Shown in pieces: positions 12,541 through 24,148 of a DNA stretch of 64,000 nucleotides. Source of the DNA: Tubiluchus corallicola (lineage: Eukaryota > Priapulida > Priapulimorpha > Priapulimorphida > Tubiluchidae); NCBI GenBank assembly GCA_030141605.1, contig JAQGDQ010000167.1, forward strand, positions 353,877-417,876, given 5' to 3'. The position numbers and the translations under genes were made by a program. Each line of letters starts with the position of its first letter. Within the stretch, counting starts at the first letter, position 1. A model generated the notes under the pieces. It was given only the letters and a program-made list of their open reading frames with translations. It was not told the origin of the DNA and made no database searches.

Positions 12541-12843
12541 TGTTTAACAAACAAATGATATCAAGTGATATTCTGTGTAACAAACAAATGATATCAAGTG
12601 ATATTCTGTTTAACAAATAAATGGGTGATATTCTGTTTACCAAATAAATGGGTGATATTCTGTTTAACAAATGAATGGGTGATATTCTGTTTACCAAATA
12701 AATGGGTGATATTCTGTTTAACAAATGAATGGGTGATATTCTGTTTACCAAATAAATGGGTGATATTCTGTTTAACAAATGAATGGGTGATATTCTGTTT
12801 AACAAATAAATGGGTGATATTCTGTTGTGTAACAAATAAATGA
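12541..12843. repeat. 27/33-bp tandem array duplicating the Kv4 splice acceptor
   Basis: On the plus strand two 33-bp units (12541-12573, 12574-12606) are followed by eight 27-bp units (12607-12822) and a decayed unit to about 12843. The 27-bp units alternate between a TGTTTACC..AATAAAT form and a TGTTTAAC..AATGAAT form, a dimeric pattern. Read on the Kv4 strand each unit ends in TTTGTTAAACAG or TTTGGTAAACAG, the same sequence as the real acceptor at the exon edge. In the Kv4 frame each 27-bp unit is nine open codons (NITHLFGKQ type); each 33-bp unit contains an in-frame TGA. The apparent frames on both strands (12512-12835 minus, 12598-12843 plus) are repeat translations, not genes. Confidence 0.92.
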
Positions 12844-14986
12844 TGACAATCGATATATAAATGATTTTGCTAACTACAAAAAAATTATTCTTGACTGCAG
12901 GAAAACCAAATTGAAAGGAGAAACTTGTGTGTATGTTTTTAAAAACTAGTATTTTAGGAAGCAGTTATCACTTAATTGTTAACAAATCGTTGTAGTGTGA
13001 TTTGCTACACAGCAGTCTAAATACGTGTACACAAAACAAAACAACCAACAAATTCTCACTAGCAAATGAGATGTGAAGGACCAAACAAACAGACGGACAA
13101 CAAATGCAAATAAACACAAATAAATGAGCCAGCTAGCAAGGAAAATAAAGCAACTAAAAGTCTAGCAGAATATTCAAAATTAGCTATGCACAGTTTCGCC
13201 AGTGAGGGCAAATAAGGTCCAATAAATTGTGTCATGGGCTTCACTGCATTAAATAGTTTGATGTGTCTAATTAAATAATAATAACGTGGTGTCTATCTTG
13301 GAAAATAAGCGTGTTAAGTTAAAATATCACATGGAAAGTAAAATTTCAAATCTCTTCTGATAAAACTTTAATACCAACTCATATACGCAACTGAAAATGG
13401 CAGCCCGCATTATAAACACAAATCTACATTTATTTGATGTATTATTGTTTTAGTGCACCTTGTTACGTGCAGTTTACAACTTGAAGTAATTAGAATATGA
13501 CATATATGGCGGGTTATTACGATACACTGTTGAATTCATTATAGCCCTTGTGAAAATGCAAAATTGCAGTACATTGTCTCGGCATTTTATTGTTATGCTG
13601 TTATCTCTGTTAATAAAAGTAAAAACAGCACTAAAAGTCTAATCTAAAAAAAATCTAAAAATACGTGTAGCACAATAGCCACTTTGATGTTGCACTCACA
13701 TAATTATATCACAAATAATAATTAAGTGGCAATTTATAAAAATTTTATGTAGGCCTACTTCAGAATGCATATTTCTGTAACGGTCCTAGAATGTCATTAA
13801 ATACTTTCTTCTTGCAATAGTTCAGTAATTTACAAAGAAATTCAGGCTTTTCCAGAAATTAAATTTGTTAATTCTGCAAAGCGGACAAACAGACAGACAA
13901 ACAAAATTAACTTTTATTTAATTTTACTTTAAGTTTAATTTTAATGGCATCTTTCGAGCAGCAAAAACAGAAATTACCTAAAAACATATCCTTGGCGACA
14001 GTTCTAGACTGTGGCCATACAGTGGTCAATGTTAATAACCTAGCAGCACAGGCAAGAAAATAAACGAAATCACGCTAATTTATCTTGCACCACAGTGATT
14101 GTATCCTTTTATCAAAAAATTTTCTATTAGAGTCAGCTATATACAAACACATAGTATCTTGTGCATACAAGTTATGAAATACTTTACAGCAGACGAGAAA
14201 AGTAAAAAAAAATACGAATGCAAAATAAACTTTAATGCACAACCAGTAGCTCCATGACATGTGAACAGACTTTTGTATAAAATCAGCAAACCTACAGCAT
14301 TCACCTTTACAGACAGAAGGGCCAGATTAGAATCGTCAAATTACGGCATGCATTCTGTTTTATACAGGTACATTTGCATTACTGGGCTTCTCAACCATAC
14401 CCATTACTAACATTAGGGGGTTGGTCATAATCTGCCTTTGTAACAATATTGATGAAGTATTTATGAATTATATAGAATTTTATGTGTGTGATATTTTTAT
14501 TGTATATATGTTTTAATATGGGTTCTTGTACCTTATCTTATCTTACATTAAAGAATTATAAAATTCAAATGTAAGTATAAATGCCAAGAATGGGTGCAGT
14601 AAATGAAAAAAAACGACAATTAGGGGAAAAGAGAAAAAAGACATGAAGTTTCAAAGCACCACCGTTTTTTAATATCAGGTGAAGGATTAATTAAGCAAGG
14701 GGAAAACTCGAAATTACTCATTTTAATACTAATTTTTATATGGGCCTATTAGTAGGTGGGGGTAACACAGAAATAACTATCACGCTTAAAAAAGATACAT
14801 TGACAGATAGACAGTGAAAACGGCTATAAGAGCAAAAACACGAAGCTTATAATCCCTAGCCGTAATCATAATTATCTTAGAGAGAGACGAAGTGGACAGT
14901 ATGGTCTGCAACCTGATGACTGTCACTTTTTTCACGGGCGACACGCAACTGTCAAGGCCCACCATTCAGCCATGTTTTGCACCTAC
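12844..14986 (-). other. Kv4 intron, remainder
   Basis: The donor is AAG|GTAGGT at 14987/14986. The rest of the intron up to the tandem array is AT-rich with no recognised element. Open frames at 13059-13244 and 14075-14260 (both minus) show no motif. Confidence 0.65.
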
Positions 14987-15149
14987 CTTTTGAGCTTTGC
15001 GTTTATCGGCACGCTGGTTTTGATGGTAAATCCGGGAAAAGTTTGAGACGATCACAGGCACGGGTAGAGCGATCACAAGCACTCCGCTGAGAGAACACAC
15101 CCCACCAACAATTTTACCCATTATAGTTCCTGGTACCATATCACCATAC
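14987..15149 (-). CDS. KCND: Shal/Kv4 potassium channel exon: selectivity filter and S6
   Basis: A 163-nt exon: one base completing a Gly codon, then 54 codons. The acceptor is GCTTACAG before 15149 and the donor is GTAGGT after AAG. It reads (G)[12 protein letters not shown], then [16 protein letters not shown], then [18 protein letters not shown] and ends [12 protein letters not shown] is the second half of the potassium selectivity filter; the PVPV in S6 is the activation-gate hinge; [16 protein letters not shown] is diagnostic of Kv4 over Kv1-Kv3. The exon boundary inside the filter Gly is the same as I recall for vertebrate KCND exon 2. Substitutions relative to vertebrate Kv4 are few. 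The upstream exon with T1 and S1-S5 should lie at higher coordinates but was not found. Confidence 0.96.
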
Positions 15150-16789
15150 CTGTAAGCAATAAAAACTATTACTTAGATGTGATAAACCTCAAATTTTGCT
15201 CTGAGTTTTCAACTCTAACAAAGTGGCAAGCACCCAGCCTAGCTTTGAATACATTATTATTATAAATGGTAAGGTTTTAGCGGTGTAACCTGTCAGCTGC
15301 AATTGTTAATAAAAATGTATTTGAAGCTAGACTGGATACTTGCTGTTTGGTTTCGTTATCATGTTGAGATTTACAAATTCATTATTTTTTTCTACCGTAG
15401 TACCTTAAACCTAAAGTGCGTTATTGTAGTTACTAAGGCGAGGTTTAGGGTCAGAACCAGGTATCACAGTTAATATCACTTAGGTCAGTAAAGGGTACAC
15501 TCAGGTCATTGGTCCAGTCTCACAAACTACAATATTCTAGCAACAGAATGCAGCCAACAGAAAAGCACAACATGTGCGGTTAATGCCGCTGCAACTACAT
15601 ACGGTTACATATTGTGCAAAGACAGTAACACTTCCAAAAATTAATTTATGGATGCATAATACCACTGAACAGTACGACTAGGGTCACCCATTAGTATTGT
15701 TGATAGATAGCAAAGCAAGCACGTGAAAAAGATAGCAAAAATGTTAAGCTAATAATGTAATTTTTATCAGTCTACACAATCTAATAGTTTAATTTAGATG
15801 ACACTGCCTTGCTGGTGCACGTTAATGGATTTGCTTCCACATGCCCAAGAATAGTTTTAAGGAAAATTAGTCATTGAAATACTATTAATGAAAAACAGAA
15901 ATAACGAAATATGAAAAATGTCATTAAGAATTAAATTTGCGTGGTTATAAACACTATGTTTAAGAGGTCCGTTGCATGATCATTTTACGATACACACAGA
16001 TCTCTAAGTTTGTTCTAGACTTCTAGCCATTTATTTTAACGATCTACATGACTTCCTGCAGGTGTAACAATCTAGTCATCGTGGTTATTTTTAGACGACA
16101 CTGTTGCGTCTCATGTACGCAAATAGATTTTTGGTTACTAGCTTACGAACCAACTTTACAAATGTATTTGTTCGCTTCTGTTTCGCTATGTACACATGCA
16201 CTTTCGCTATGTTGCTGTTCTGTTTCTCGTTGTTCATGTAAAATACTAATAATTTTTTTCAGTTTTTAATATTGTGACGTCACAGTAGAGTTGCTCAGTA
16301 TTCTAAATTTTTACTAAAAAATGGATCCATGGTAATGGTAGATGGTGTTCTAATTGATATCTCCGGGCAGATGGGCAGAAAACTCAATAAGCGGCGAATC
16401 CAATGCTTCGCATTCCAGACTTCTCTAATTACTTATTCTGTGTCCGAAGAGTGAAGAAGAGTCATTTTGCATAGTCGTTTTACGATACACGTGAGTCTCT
16501 AAGGTCATTGCAGCCTTTTATGTCTACAATCTGTGTACTTTTCCGCAGGTGTGACAATCCATTAGGTTCACACCTAGCAGGTAAGAGTGTGAGGAGCAAT
16601 ATTGATCGAGTATTATTCAATCAGGCTAAAACAATATTGTGCCTGCAAGCCCAAATATGAGATGTTTGCTTGAACATGTATGCAACAACGGAATCAAAAC
16701 AGAAAACTTATGAATGTGTGAGTTATGTATGAAACTTATGAGTGACAATGAGTACTGAAACAGTATACTCATCAGTATCCTGCCAGTCT
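15150..16789. other. upstream Kv4 intron sequence, nothing recognised
   Basis: This follows the acceptor of the pore exon and must be intron of Kv4 if the 5' exon lies to the right. It is AT-rich. The stretches 15961-16070 and 16465-16560 share related pieces (GATACAC, TCTCTAAG, GGTGTAACAATC/GGTGTGACAATC), suggesting an old duplicated repeat of about 500 bp spacing. No exon or complete element is recognised. Confidence 0.5.
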
Positions 16790-17466
16790 TATTATATTAT
16801 GTTACGTTATGTTATGTTATGTTATGTTATGTTATGTTATGTTATGTTATGTTATGTTATGTTATGTTATGTTATGTTATGTTATGTTATGTTATGTTAT
16901 GTTATGTTATGTTATGTTATGTTATGTTATGTTATGTTATGTTATGTTATGTTATGTTATGTTATGTTATGTTATGTTATGTTATGTTATGTTATGTTAT
17001 GTTATGTTATGTTATGTTATGTTATGTCATGTTACGTTACGTTATGTTGTTATGTTATGTTTGTACTATAGTATATCATATTATATTGTATTGTATTGTA
17101 TTGTATTGTATTGTATTGTATTGTATTGTATTGTATTGTATTGTATTGTATTGTATTGAATTGTATTGTATTGTATTGTATTGTATTGTATTGTATTGTA
17201 TTGTATTGTATTGTATTGTATTGTATTGCATTGCATTGCATTGCATGGCATGGCATGGCATGGCATGACATGACATGACATGACATGACATGACATGACA
17301 TGACATGACATGACATCACATCACATCACATCACATCACATTACATTACATTGCTTTACATTACATTACATTACATTACATTACATTACATTACATTACA
17401 TTACATTATATTATATTATATTATATTATTATATTGTATTGTATTGTATTATATTATATTATCACG
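16790..17466. repeat. pentanucleotide array passing through successive unit variants
   Basis: About 680 bp of 5-bp units. Reading left to right: (GTTAT)n to about 17060, (TTGTA)n about 17086-17225, then short runs of TTGCA, TGGCA, TGACA, TCACA, a long TTACA run (17341-17406), TTATA, TTGTA and TTATA again. Most neighbouring blocks differ by one base in the unit. One TTGAA unit interrupts the TTGTA block near 17157. The six long open frames here (MLCYV- or QYNTI-type translations) are artefacts of a 5-bp unit, which stays open in every frame that lacks a stop. Confidence 0.95.
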
Positions 17467-18973
17467 TCATATCTAAACAAAAGTACTAAATACATACACT
17501 ACAAGAACTGTCTGTTCTTGCTACTCATGCCAGTGTGCATTGTACCCGGCATCAGAGTGAATTCGAAATGATCTTTGACTAGGAAAACACTATGCCTCAC
17601 TTTATACCAGGAGCAGGATAATACTAACTGTAAATGTTTTAATTTCTCATTTCACAGACATAAATAAGAGTTAATATTTCCTATACTAGTAATTTCTTAG
17701 GTCATTTAGTGTCTTACTGAAATTACACTGAACAGAGTTGAACTCTTATTCAGACAGACAAACTGTCTGTAACTGGAAGGAAAGACTCTACTTCACAGTT
17801 CACACTGCCTTCATCCTTGTTCAGTGAAATATGCAGGTGATACATTTGTTTAGAGTGCAATGTCTTCCTATGATAATTTCAGAATCCGTGAAAATCATGT
17901 GTGGTAGTACTTGTTGCTGTCTGACTATTCTCACTTAAACTATAATTTTTCATCTCACTCAAGTACTTCTAATGCAATATTATATAAAATGTATCGTATA
18001 GAGTTTTCATTTGAGAAAATTTCGACGACTATTTTTCCTTACGTAATGATAACTTCTGTTTAAAATTCTGGTACTTCAGGGTGAACTGCATGGTCATAAA
18101 ATTATCATCATCATCTACATCATCATCATCGTCGTCGTCATCATCGTCATCATCATCCGCATGAAAATTATCATCATTACTATTAGGCTACTACTATGCA
18201 TGTGAACCGGGCGGTATTTATAATACATGTAATTAGAATTTAATTGCGCTAAAACTTTATTTTTCACAGCAATAAAGGAAGAGTGTACCCTTGCCATTCT
18301 GGGTCGCAAGGCCAAAGGTCAATGTCACAGAAGCAAATACTTGAAAAGACTTGCGTGACCCAAAGCTATGTCTCAGTGCGAGGCGATGCTTCGCCTTGTT
18401 CACTTTAAATCCACGTATGAGTGGAACGTGAGGGCTAAGGAAGCGGTAGTTAATTACACCAGACTGGAGATGCATAAATAATATAACATTCACTATACAT
18501 AATGGTAATTTGCAAAGACGGTATATTTTCCTTGTGTGTGCTTTTAATGGATGTAATTGTCGGATAAAGTTTGTGGGTCATGCAGTGTAGTCGGTAAACA
18601 ACGCTGCGTTTGTTGCTTCAAACTCGAAGGCGTTGAACGATTTAAGAGGTCCTTAATTGTTGGTTGATGGGAGAAATGTAGGCTTCGTAGATTTGTATAG
18701 GAGTCAGCGAAAATACATTCCAAAGTTTATTTTGAGTTGGGTCATTAGTTGTATGTTGTTGAGAGCGGGTCCAAACGTCTTTAGTAGGACGAGTGGGCCA
18801 ACATTCCACACCATTGACACCCATAACAAACTATTAAGTAAATACTGTCACAGATATGTCAAAAAAACGTCTAAGCAGCTATATTTTAGTAGATGTATAG
18901 CTACTTTACGCTTATATAGACCGTAAAAACAATTTTTATTGTAAAAGACAACGTTGCTTTAAAGATTAGTTAT
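17467..18973. other. non-coding sequence with a short ATC/GTC run
   Basis: The only structure seen is an imperfect (ATC)n/(GTC)n microsatellite at about 18103-18170. Frames at 18257-18493 (minus), 18642-18824 (minus) and 18657-18926 (plus) have no recognisable domain. Confidence 0.5.
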
Positions 18974-19153
<180 letters not shown>

Positions 19154-19752
19154 TATATAGTTATGTATTCGATCGTATTGACCATAAACTTACAGCTTCC
19201 AGCATGGATAGGGTCAAATGGATAGGGTACAGCATAAATGAACGCTTTTTACCCCTCCGATCTTCTCTGGACGCTTTATTTATTTTAAGTTTTTCTACAT
19301 TACAACAATTCACTGATCCGGATAGAAGAAAGCCTAGAAAAACAGTCTCTAGGCTCGTGCAGTCTAACTGACCAAATTTGGTCCGACAAGCTGCAGTAAG
19401 AAAACATTGACAATGCAAAACTGCATAGGCGGAATCGCATAGGCAAGTACGAAGGTAATTATAAGAAACAAAAAACAAATTGGACATTTTGTTATTACAA
19501 ATCCTATCGTCTCACTTTCTGAGTGATATTCATTATTACTTCACTTTCGTGTATATTTGTCTAGGCCTATAATATGTCTCTCAGTGTGTGTACATCTAAC
19601 TTAAATGGTGTACTGTTTAACTTAATAGATAAATTTACGTATTTACCTACTTCCTTACTACAAATTCAACTTTGTAATTATTAGAAAAGATTAAAGTTAT
19701 TAGACTTGGACTCCTTGAATCAAGCACAGTAGGCTGTTCGGCTGTAAACTAT

Positions 19753-21185
19753 TACAGGGTGTTCCAAAACAACCAGCAGACTACGGATGAGCATCGAACA
19801 TTCCAGTTCGAACGAGTTTTTTTAGTTTAAATTCGATTCGAACCTGAAATTATAAATTCGAATAATTCAACGCTTCACTACATATACTGTCATACACTGT
19901 CATTCAAACATTTGAAACATCTTTCAGTCAGCGCAATTTAGCTGTGATTTCTCTGCACAGTTTTTAAACGAATATTAGTGTTTTACTGCAGAACAAAATC
20001 AAGCAATATGCATAATCTTTGTGAGACTGCTTTTTATTAAAGGTAGACAAGATGATTTTTCGTATAATACTCCATTTTCAAGTCCGATAAAAAGTATACA
20101 TTCTAACACAATACTGCAAAAGCGTTTCTGATAATTAAGTAATAGATTAAAAAGTTAGTTAACGGTAGGCGAGCCCAACTATTGATGACATCACAAACTA
20201 ACATAATTTTCAGTGGCAAAAATATTCCACGAGCGTGTTGCACGTGTTTGCGAAAGCGAAAATTAAAGTACAGTGTTACTGTGTGTTGTGTTAAAACTAG
20301 ACAAGTTTCAAGATAAAAATTCAAATTTCTAATTTACCACTGTACTCACACATGAGCTGTCGAACGTCGAACGTGTGTAGTTCGTCACAAACGAACACAT
20401 CTGGAATGAGAAGTACAGTACCTGTTTTTGTCCAACGAGTTTTCGAAATGCAGGCGCTAGTGCCCGTCTAACTAGCGAATGGCAAAATGCATGTAAAAGC
20501 GAAGAACCGGTGGCGCGAACGTGAAACCGTGTTTATGTGGTAATAATTCTTTCATGTAAGTCATTTTTGAAAAAATAATATGTTTTCTTTCAATATTTTA
20601 AAGAGCAGATTGTCTTGACCAAGAGTTTAAGATTGGGCGCAGTTCTGCTTTAATGATTCGAAAGTTTCTTCGAAAATCTTTGAAATTGGATTCGATTCGA
20701 TTCCCATTTTAAAACCTCATAATTCGGTTTGATTCGAGTTTGAAAGCCACAAATTCGTTTCGAACTGAATTCGCTTTCTTTTTGTTAATAATTTGTTGTT
20801 TTGGGCACAGTGCGCCGTTCACGCATACGTTCTTCTATCTCAGTCAGCAACGCGCATTATTATTGGCTGTTCACCCCCAAAATGGCTGTCGACACTGACG
20901 AAAATCAGGACCAGCTTGACATTGTCAAACTTGAATGACATTCAAATTTCACTGTCATTCTTGTTGTCCAGACGGTCCTGAAACACCGACAAACTCGAGG
21001 ATGACAGTGTTCTGAAGGACTGTGTGAACGACCAATATTGCATAATACAAAGTCTAATATTGGTAGTACTAAATTTGAACTAATGACTACTGATGTCATT
21101 ATGATGTCATGAGCAAAAATCTAAGCTGATTTTGTCAAATCTGTCATATATTTCTACTGCACTGTTTCTTTGGGACCACCCTGTA
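19753..21185. mobile_element. Tc1/mariner-like element with TA flanks, carrying nested insertions
   Basis: The left end is TA|CAGGGTGTTCCAAAAC (19753) and the right end is CTTTGGGACCACCCTG|TA (to 21185): inverted termini CAGGGTGxTCCxAA with TA on both sides, the target-site pattern of Tc1/mariner-type elements. Inside it, from about 19778 to 20780, is a second inverted structure rich in TTCGATTCGAA/TTCGAACTGAATTCG with the outward end GGATGAGCATCGAACATT, resembling hAT-type MITE ends; and inside that the TTAA-flanked MITE at 20037-20653. The right-end sequence TGATGTCATTATGATGTCAT at about 21091 recurs near 54005, where a second right end is found. No transposase motif was recognised. Confidence 0.6.
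20037..20653 (+). mobile_element. TTAA-flanked MITE, family I, most complete copy
   Basis: TTAA occurs at both ends (20037-20040 and 20650-20653), the target duplication expected for piggyBac-type elements. Termini are related to AGGAAAACAGGAT and its complement. Internal landmarks shared by all copies: GGCGAGCCCAACTA, GATGACATCACAAACTAAC, TTGCACGTGTTTGCGAAAGC, CATGAGCTGTCGAACG, TACCTGTTTTTGT and CGAAATGCAGGCGCTAG. There is no coding sequence; the frame at 20103-20324 (minus) is one of several chance frames repeated in other copies. Confidence 0.75.
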
Positions 21186-22166
21186 TATTGCGCGTCAGTG
21201 CACTTGGCGTGTACAGACACCTAACTCAATTACTTTCGGGCCCTGCATACACTTGTAAGCCATCAATCATTTTTTGTTACAACATCAAACAGCTTGTTGA
21301 CGTAATCTGTTTCTATAAAACATGACAATAACCATCGGAAAGGCGAAAAGTAGTGACATTGTTGTTGCAAATATTGAATGATTTTAAAATTTGTGAAGAC
21401 TCTAGAACCGAAAATTTGCTTCAACGTTTTCCATTTCAAAATAAAATACAGTCTAGAGAGTAATAACCCTGCGACATTGCGTCAATGTCTCTAATTTCTA
21501 CTTTGGAATGGCTTCAGTCAGAAGCGCCAAAAAGCTACTATTCGGCTAGTATAATTATTCCGTAACAAGGGAAGAGCCATGAGTGTCGGACGAAAACATG
21601 GTCTTTTCTCAATACACACGTAATGTTTCAGCAATAATTTGCCCTTATTTGTTTGATATATTGTTTGTCTTCCAAGCGTTTTTCAACAAATGTCTGGAGT
21701 GCCTGATTATGGACTGCAGGCTTCATGCTTTTGGTCATTGGACAGTAGACAGGCCGTTCGGATGTATTTTTCCCTAAAGAACAGCATGTATTTCTGAACG
21801 AGGTTATTAGATGAGTGAAGGCTCGCTATCGATTTTGCAAGACTAAGTACTTTACTTAAACACAGAAGCCAACCATCCCGATTAAAAACTTAACGCAGTA
21901 ATATCGTTTAGCAGGCTTTCAAGCTTTGTCTCTAACAGTCATTAGATTACAAAGATATCTAAGCTTCACTTTACTCCATGTTGTCCCAACCGGAACTGAA
22001 AATTTAATGAATCGCCGCAAAGAATGGTCGGTTTAATTTTCTAATTAATATGAGTAGTTGCGTGTTCTCATCTGTACATAAATAAAGCCGAAAAGACACA
22101 CAAAACGTAAACAACTCTTTCAAAATCCCGTACAACGTTTAGTTCGTTTTCTCATCACGCTTAGCA
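21186..22166. other. non-coding sequence, nothing recognised
   Basis: Single-copy-looking sequence between a DNA transposon and a SINE. The frame at 21583-21777 has no motif. Confidence 0.5.
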
Positions 22167-22579
22167 GAAAACAAACTGCTATAGATGGACGTTACGTTAG
22201 ATGGAATTTTTGTCTGAGACAAGACTTGCTTCACGTGTTTCGTCAAGATTGATCTTTACACACTTTACACTTATAACATTTCATATAATTCGTGCATAGT
22301 TATGAAAGTGTGCTATAGAAAAGCACAGACTAGACGGTTTAGTCTGTTGGTAACACGTCCACTTTCCGTCCGGGAGGTCGTGAGTTCGATACAGCGGTCG
22401 GGTTATACCAAGGACGTTAAAATTGGTACCTGCTGTTGCCCTGCCCGGCGCGTGTTGTTAAGGTAAAAGTGGAGTAATAGTAGTCACTGTTATGTAGTTG
22501 TAGTTTGTTATTTACTGTTGGCAATAATAGCTCTTCTGAGCTAATGTTAATTGCACCAAAAATCCGTCTTTAAATAAAG

Positions 22580-22665
<86 letters not shown>

Positions 22666-22672
22666 TATTATT
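22167..22672 (+). mobile_element. tRNA-derived SINE, copy 1, with (ATT)n tail
   Basis: A tRNA-like head lies at about 22333-22400: the A-box-like GGTTTAGTCTGTTGGTAAC and the B-box-like GTGAGTTCGATAC. It is followed by a body with CTGCCCGGCGCGTG and GAGCTAATGTTAATTGC and ends in (ATT)n at 22579-22672. The reverse complement of the same unit is at 43560-44054. Both copies also share about 165 bp upstream of the tRNA-like head (from CAGAAAACAAACTGCTATAG), which is unusual for a simple SINE. No target duplication was identified. Confidence 0.75.
22579..22672. repeat. (ATT)n SINE tail
   Basis: Nearly pure ATT units with one ACT and a short TTG end, directly following the AATAAAG of the SINE body. 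Confidence 0.95.
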
Positions 22673-23712
22673 GTTGTTGTTTATACACTAAAACAAAGTG
22701 CAAGCGAACAAAGCTTACCATTTGACTGCTGAACCACAAAACGTGTATTCGAACAGTGTCTCAAAAAGTTTCCCACAGATGGATTCATGGTCGACGTATA
22801 TTTGACATCCTGAATTTTTACGGGCGTACACGAGGAGCAAAGTTTTCTCAAAAATGAATGTCTTTCATGAACTTGAGATAAAAATTAATGATTGTTGTAC
22901 AAACATTTGGCTTGAAATGATGGCTGATATCAGAAATGTACGCTTAATAGTTAAGTGAAATGTTCGGATAAGGTGGCACATGCGTTACGAAGCGTATAAA
23001 GCCCACTTCTTTTTCAGGTTTTCATTCAACTATGCTAAAGGAATCCTCAAGTTTTATTTCATCTGTCTTGCAAGATTGCATCTTTAAGTCCACAAATCCA
23101 TGTACATGTTATACATTTACAGGTCTACCGCTGGCATCTCCATTTGACTTTTAGACGTTCAATACAATAAACCAAAACATTTATGCAGCAGTTTAGTTCA
23201 GAAACGGTTAAAAGAGGTAATTTTTAAGAATATTAGTTTGAAAACAATTTGGGAAGGTTCCCGAAAAGAGAATCTAACTTTACCTTCAGGTCAGCCCTCA
23301 TTCTAGACTTTCAAGAAGTATGGGCGCGCTTGTGAGTTTGACCTGCAACTGTCAATAGTATCTACGTCTCTGATGGAGCATACGTTAAAAGCTTTGTCAA
23401 AACAAATCCAACCCATTCATTCCTAATCCGGCTAGAGCAGCTTCATTGTTGGGCGTCAACACTCGAGGGAGCCGGAGTGCGGGAGAAAACACGAATTAGC
23501 GCTTCGTCGAGTGTTTGCACGCCGGAAATCCTCTAATGAAAAAGCGGCAAAGCATGATGGAAGACGACAGAGAGATATGTGAGCGGTTATTTAACTTTGG
23601 CGTCAGAAGCAGAACTGGGAAAAATTCAAGCTTATCAGCTTTGCTTATACCTTTTAAAATGTATCATACAGCATGATAACTGTAGAAAGCAGACACAAAA
23701 AATCAAGAATTA
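22673..23712. other. non-coding sequence with a GC-richer, CpG-containing patch
   Basis: No element is recognised. The patch at about 23400-23530 is richer in GC and CpG than its surroundings and could be a regulatory region or an old repeat, but I cannot assign it. Confidence 0.35.
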
Positions 23713-24148
23713 TTAAAGCAAAACAGGACCCAATCTTAAACTGTAAGTCAAAATAATCTACTCTTTAAAGTACTTAAATGAGACGTACTAGTTTTTTTTC
23801 AAAAATGACTAACACAATTTCACGTTTGCGCCACTAGCTCTTCGCTGTTACATTACATTAGTTATATTACAACACACTGAATCTCTTACAGTAGCACAGT
23901 CCTTCGATTTTCGTTTTTGCAAACACATGCAACGCGTTCATAGAATATTTTAGCTGGTGAAAATTGTGTTAGTTTGTGATGTCATCACTAGTTGGGCTCG
24001 CTAACCGTTAATTAAATTGTTGTTAATTTAAATTTTTTAAAATCCTTTATTTATTTATCAGAAACGCTTTACAGTATTATTGTTGTTAAAATCTACACTT
24101 TTTACCGTATTTGAAAATGATATGAAAAATTATCCTGTTTTCCTTTAA
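23713..24148 (-). mobile_element. TTAA-flanked MITE, family I, internally deleted
   Basis: TTAA at 23713-23716 and 24145-24148. The ends are AGCAAAACAGGA and, inverted, AGGAAAACAGGA: a 12-bp terminal inverted repeat with one mismatch. It is the reverse orientation of 20037-20653 and lacks about 180 bp of the middle, including the CATGAGCTGTCGAACG segment. Confidence 0.8.

Noticed and set aside
12512-12843. Open frames of NRISPIYLL and KWVIFCLPN repeats on the two strands
   Set aside because: Both come from the 27-bp array and are not in the Kv4 frame; the array lies in an intron.
16742-17319. Six long open frames on both strands with MLCYV- or QYNTI-type repeats
   Set aside because: They are readings of a 5-bp microsatellite; no stop can arise within a unit that lacks one in a frame. 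No splice, start or domain support.
23400-23530. CpG-containing patch as a possible first exon or promoter of Kv4
   Set aside because: No ATG frame with T1-like sequence on the minus strand and no clear donor; left as unassigned.
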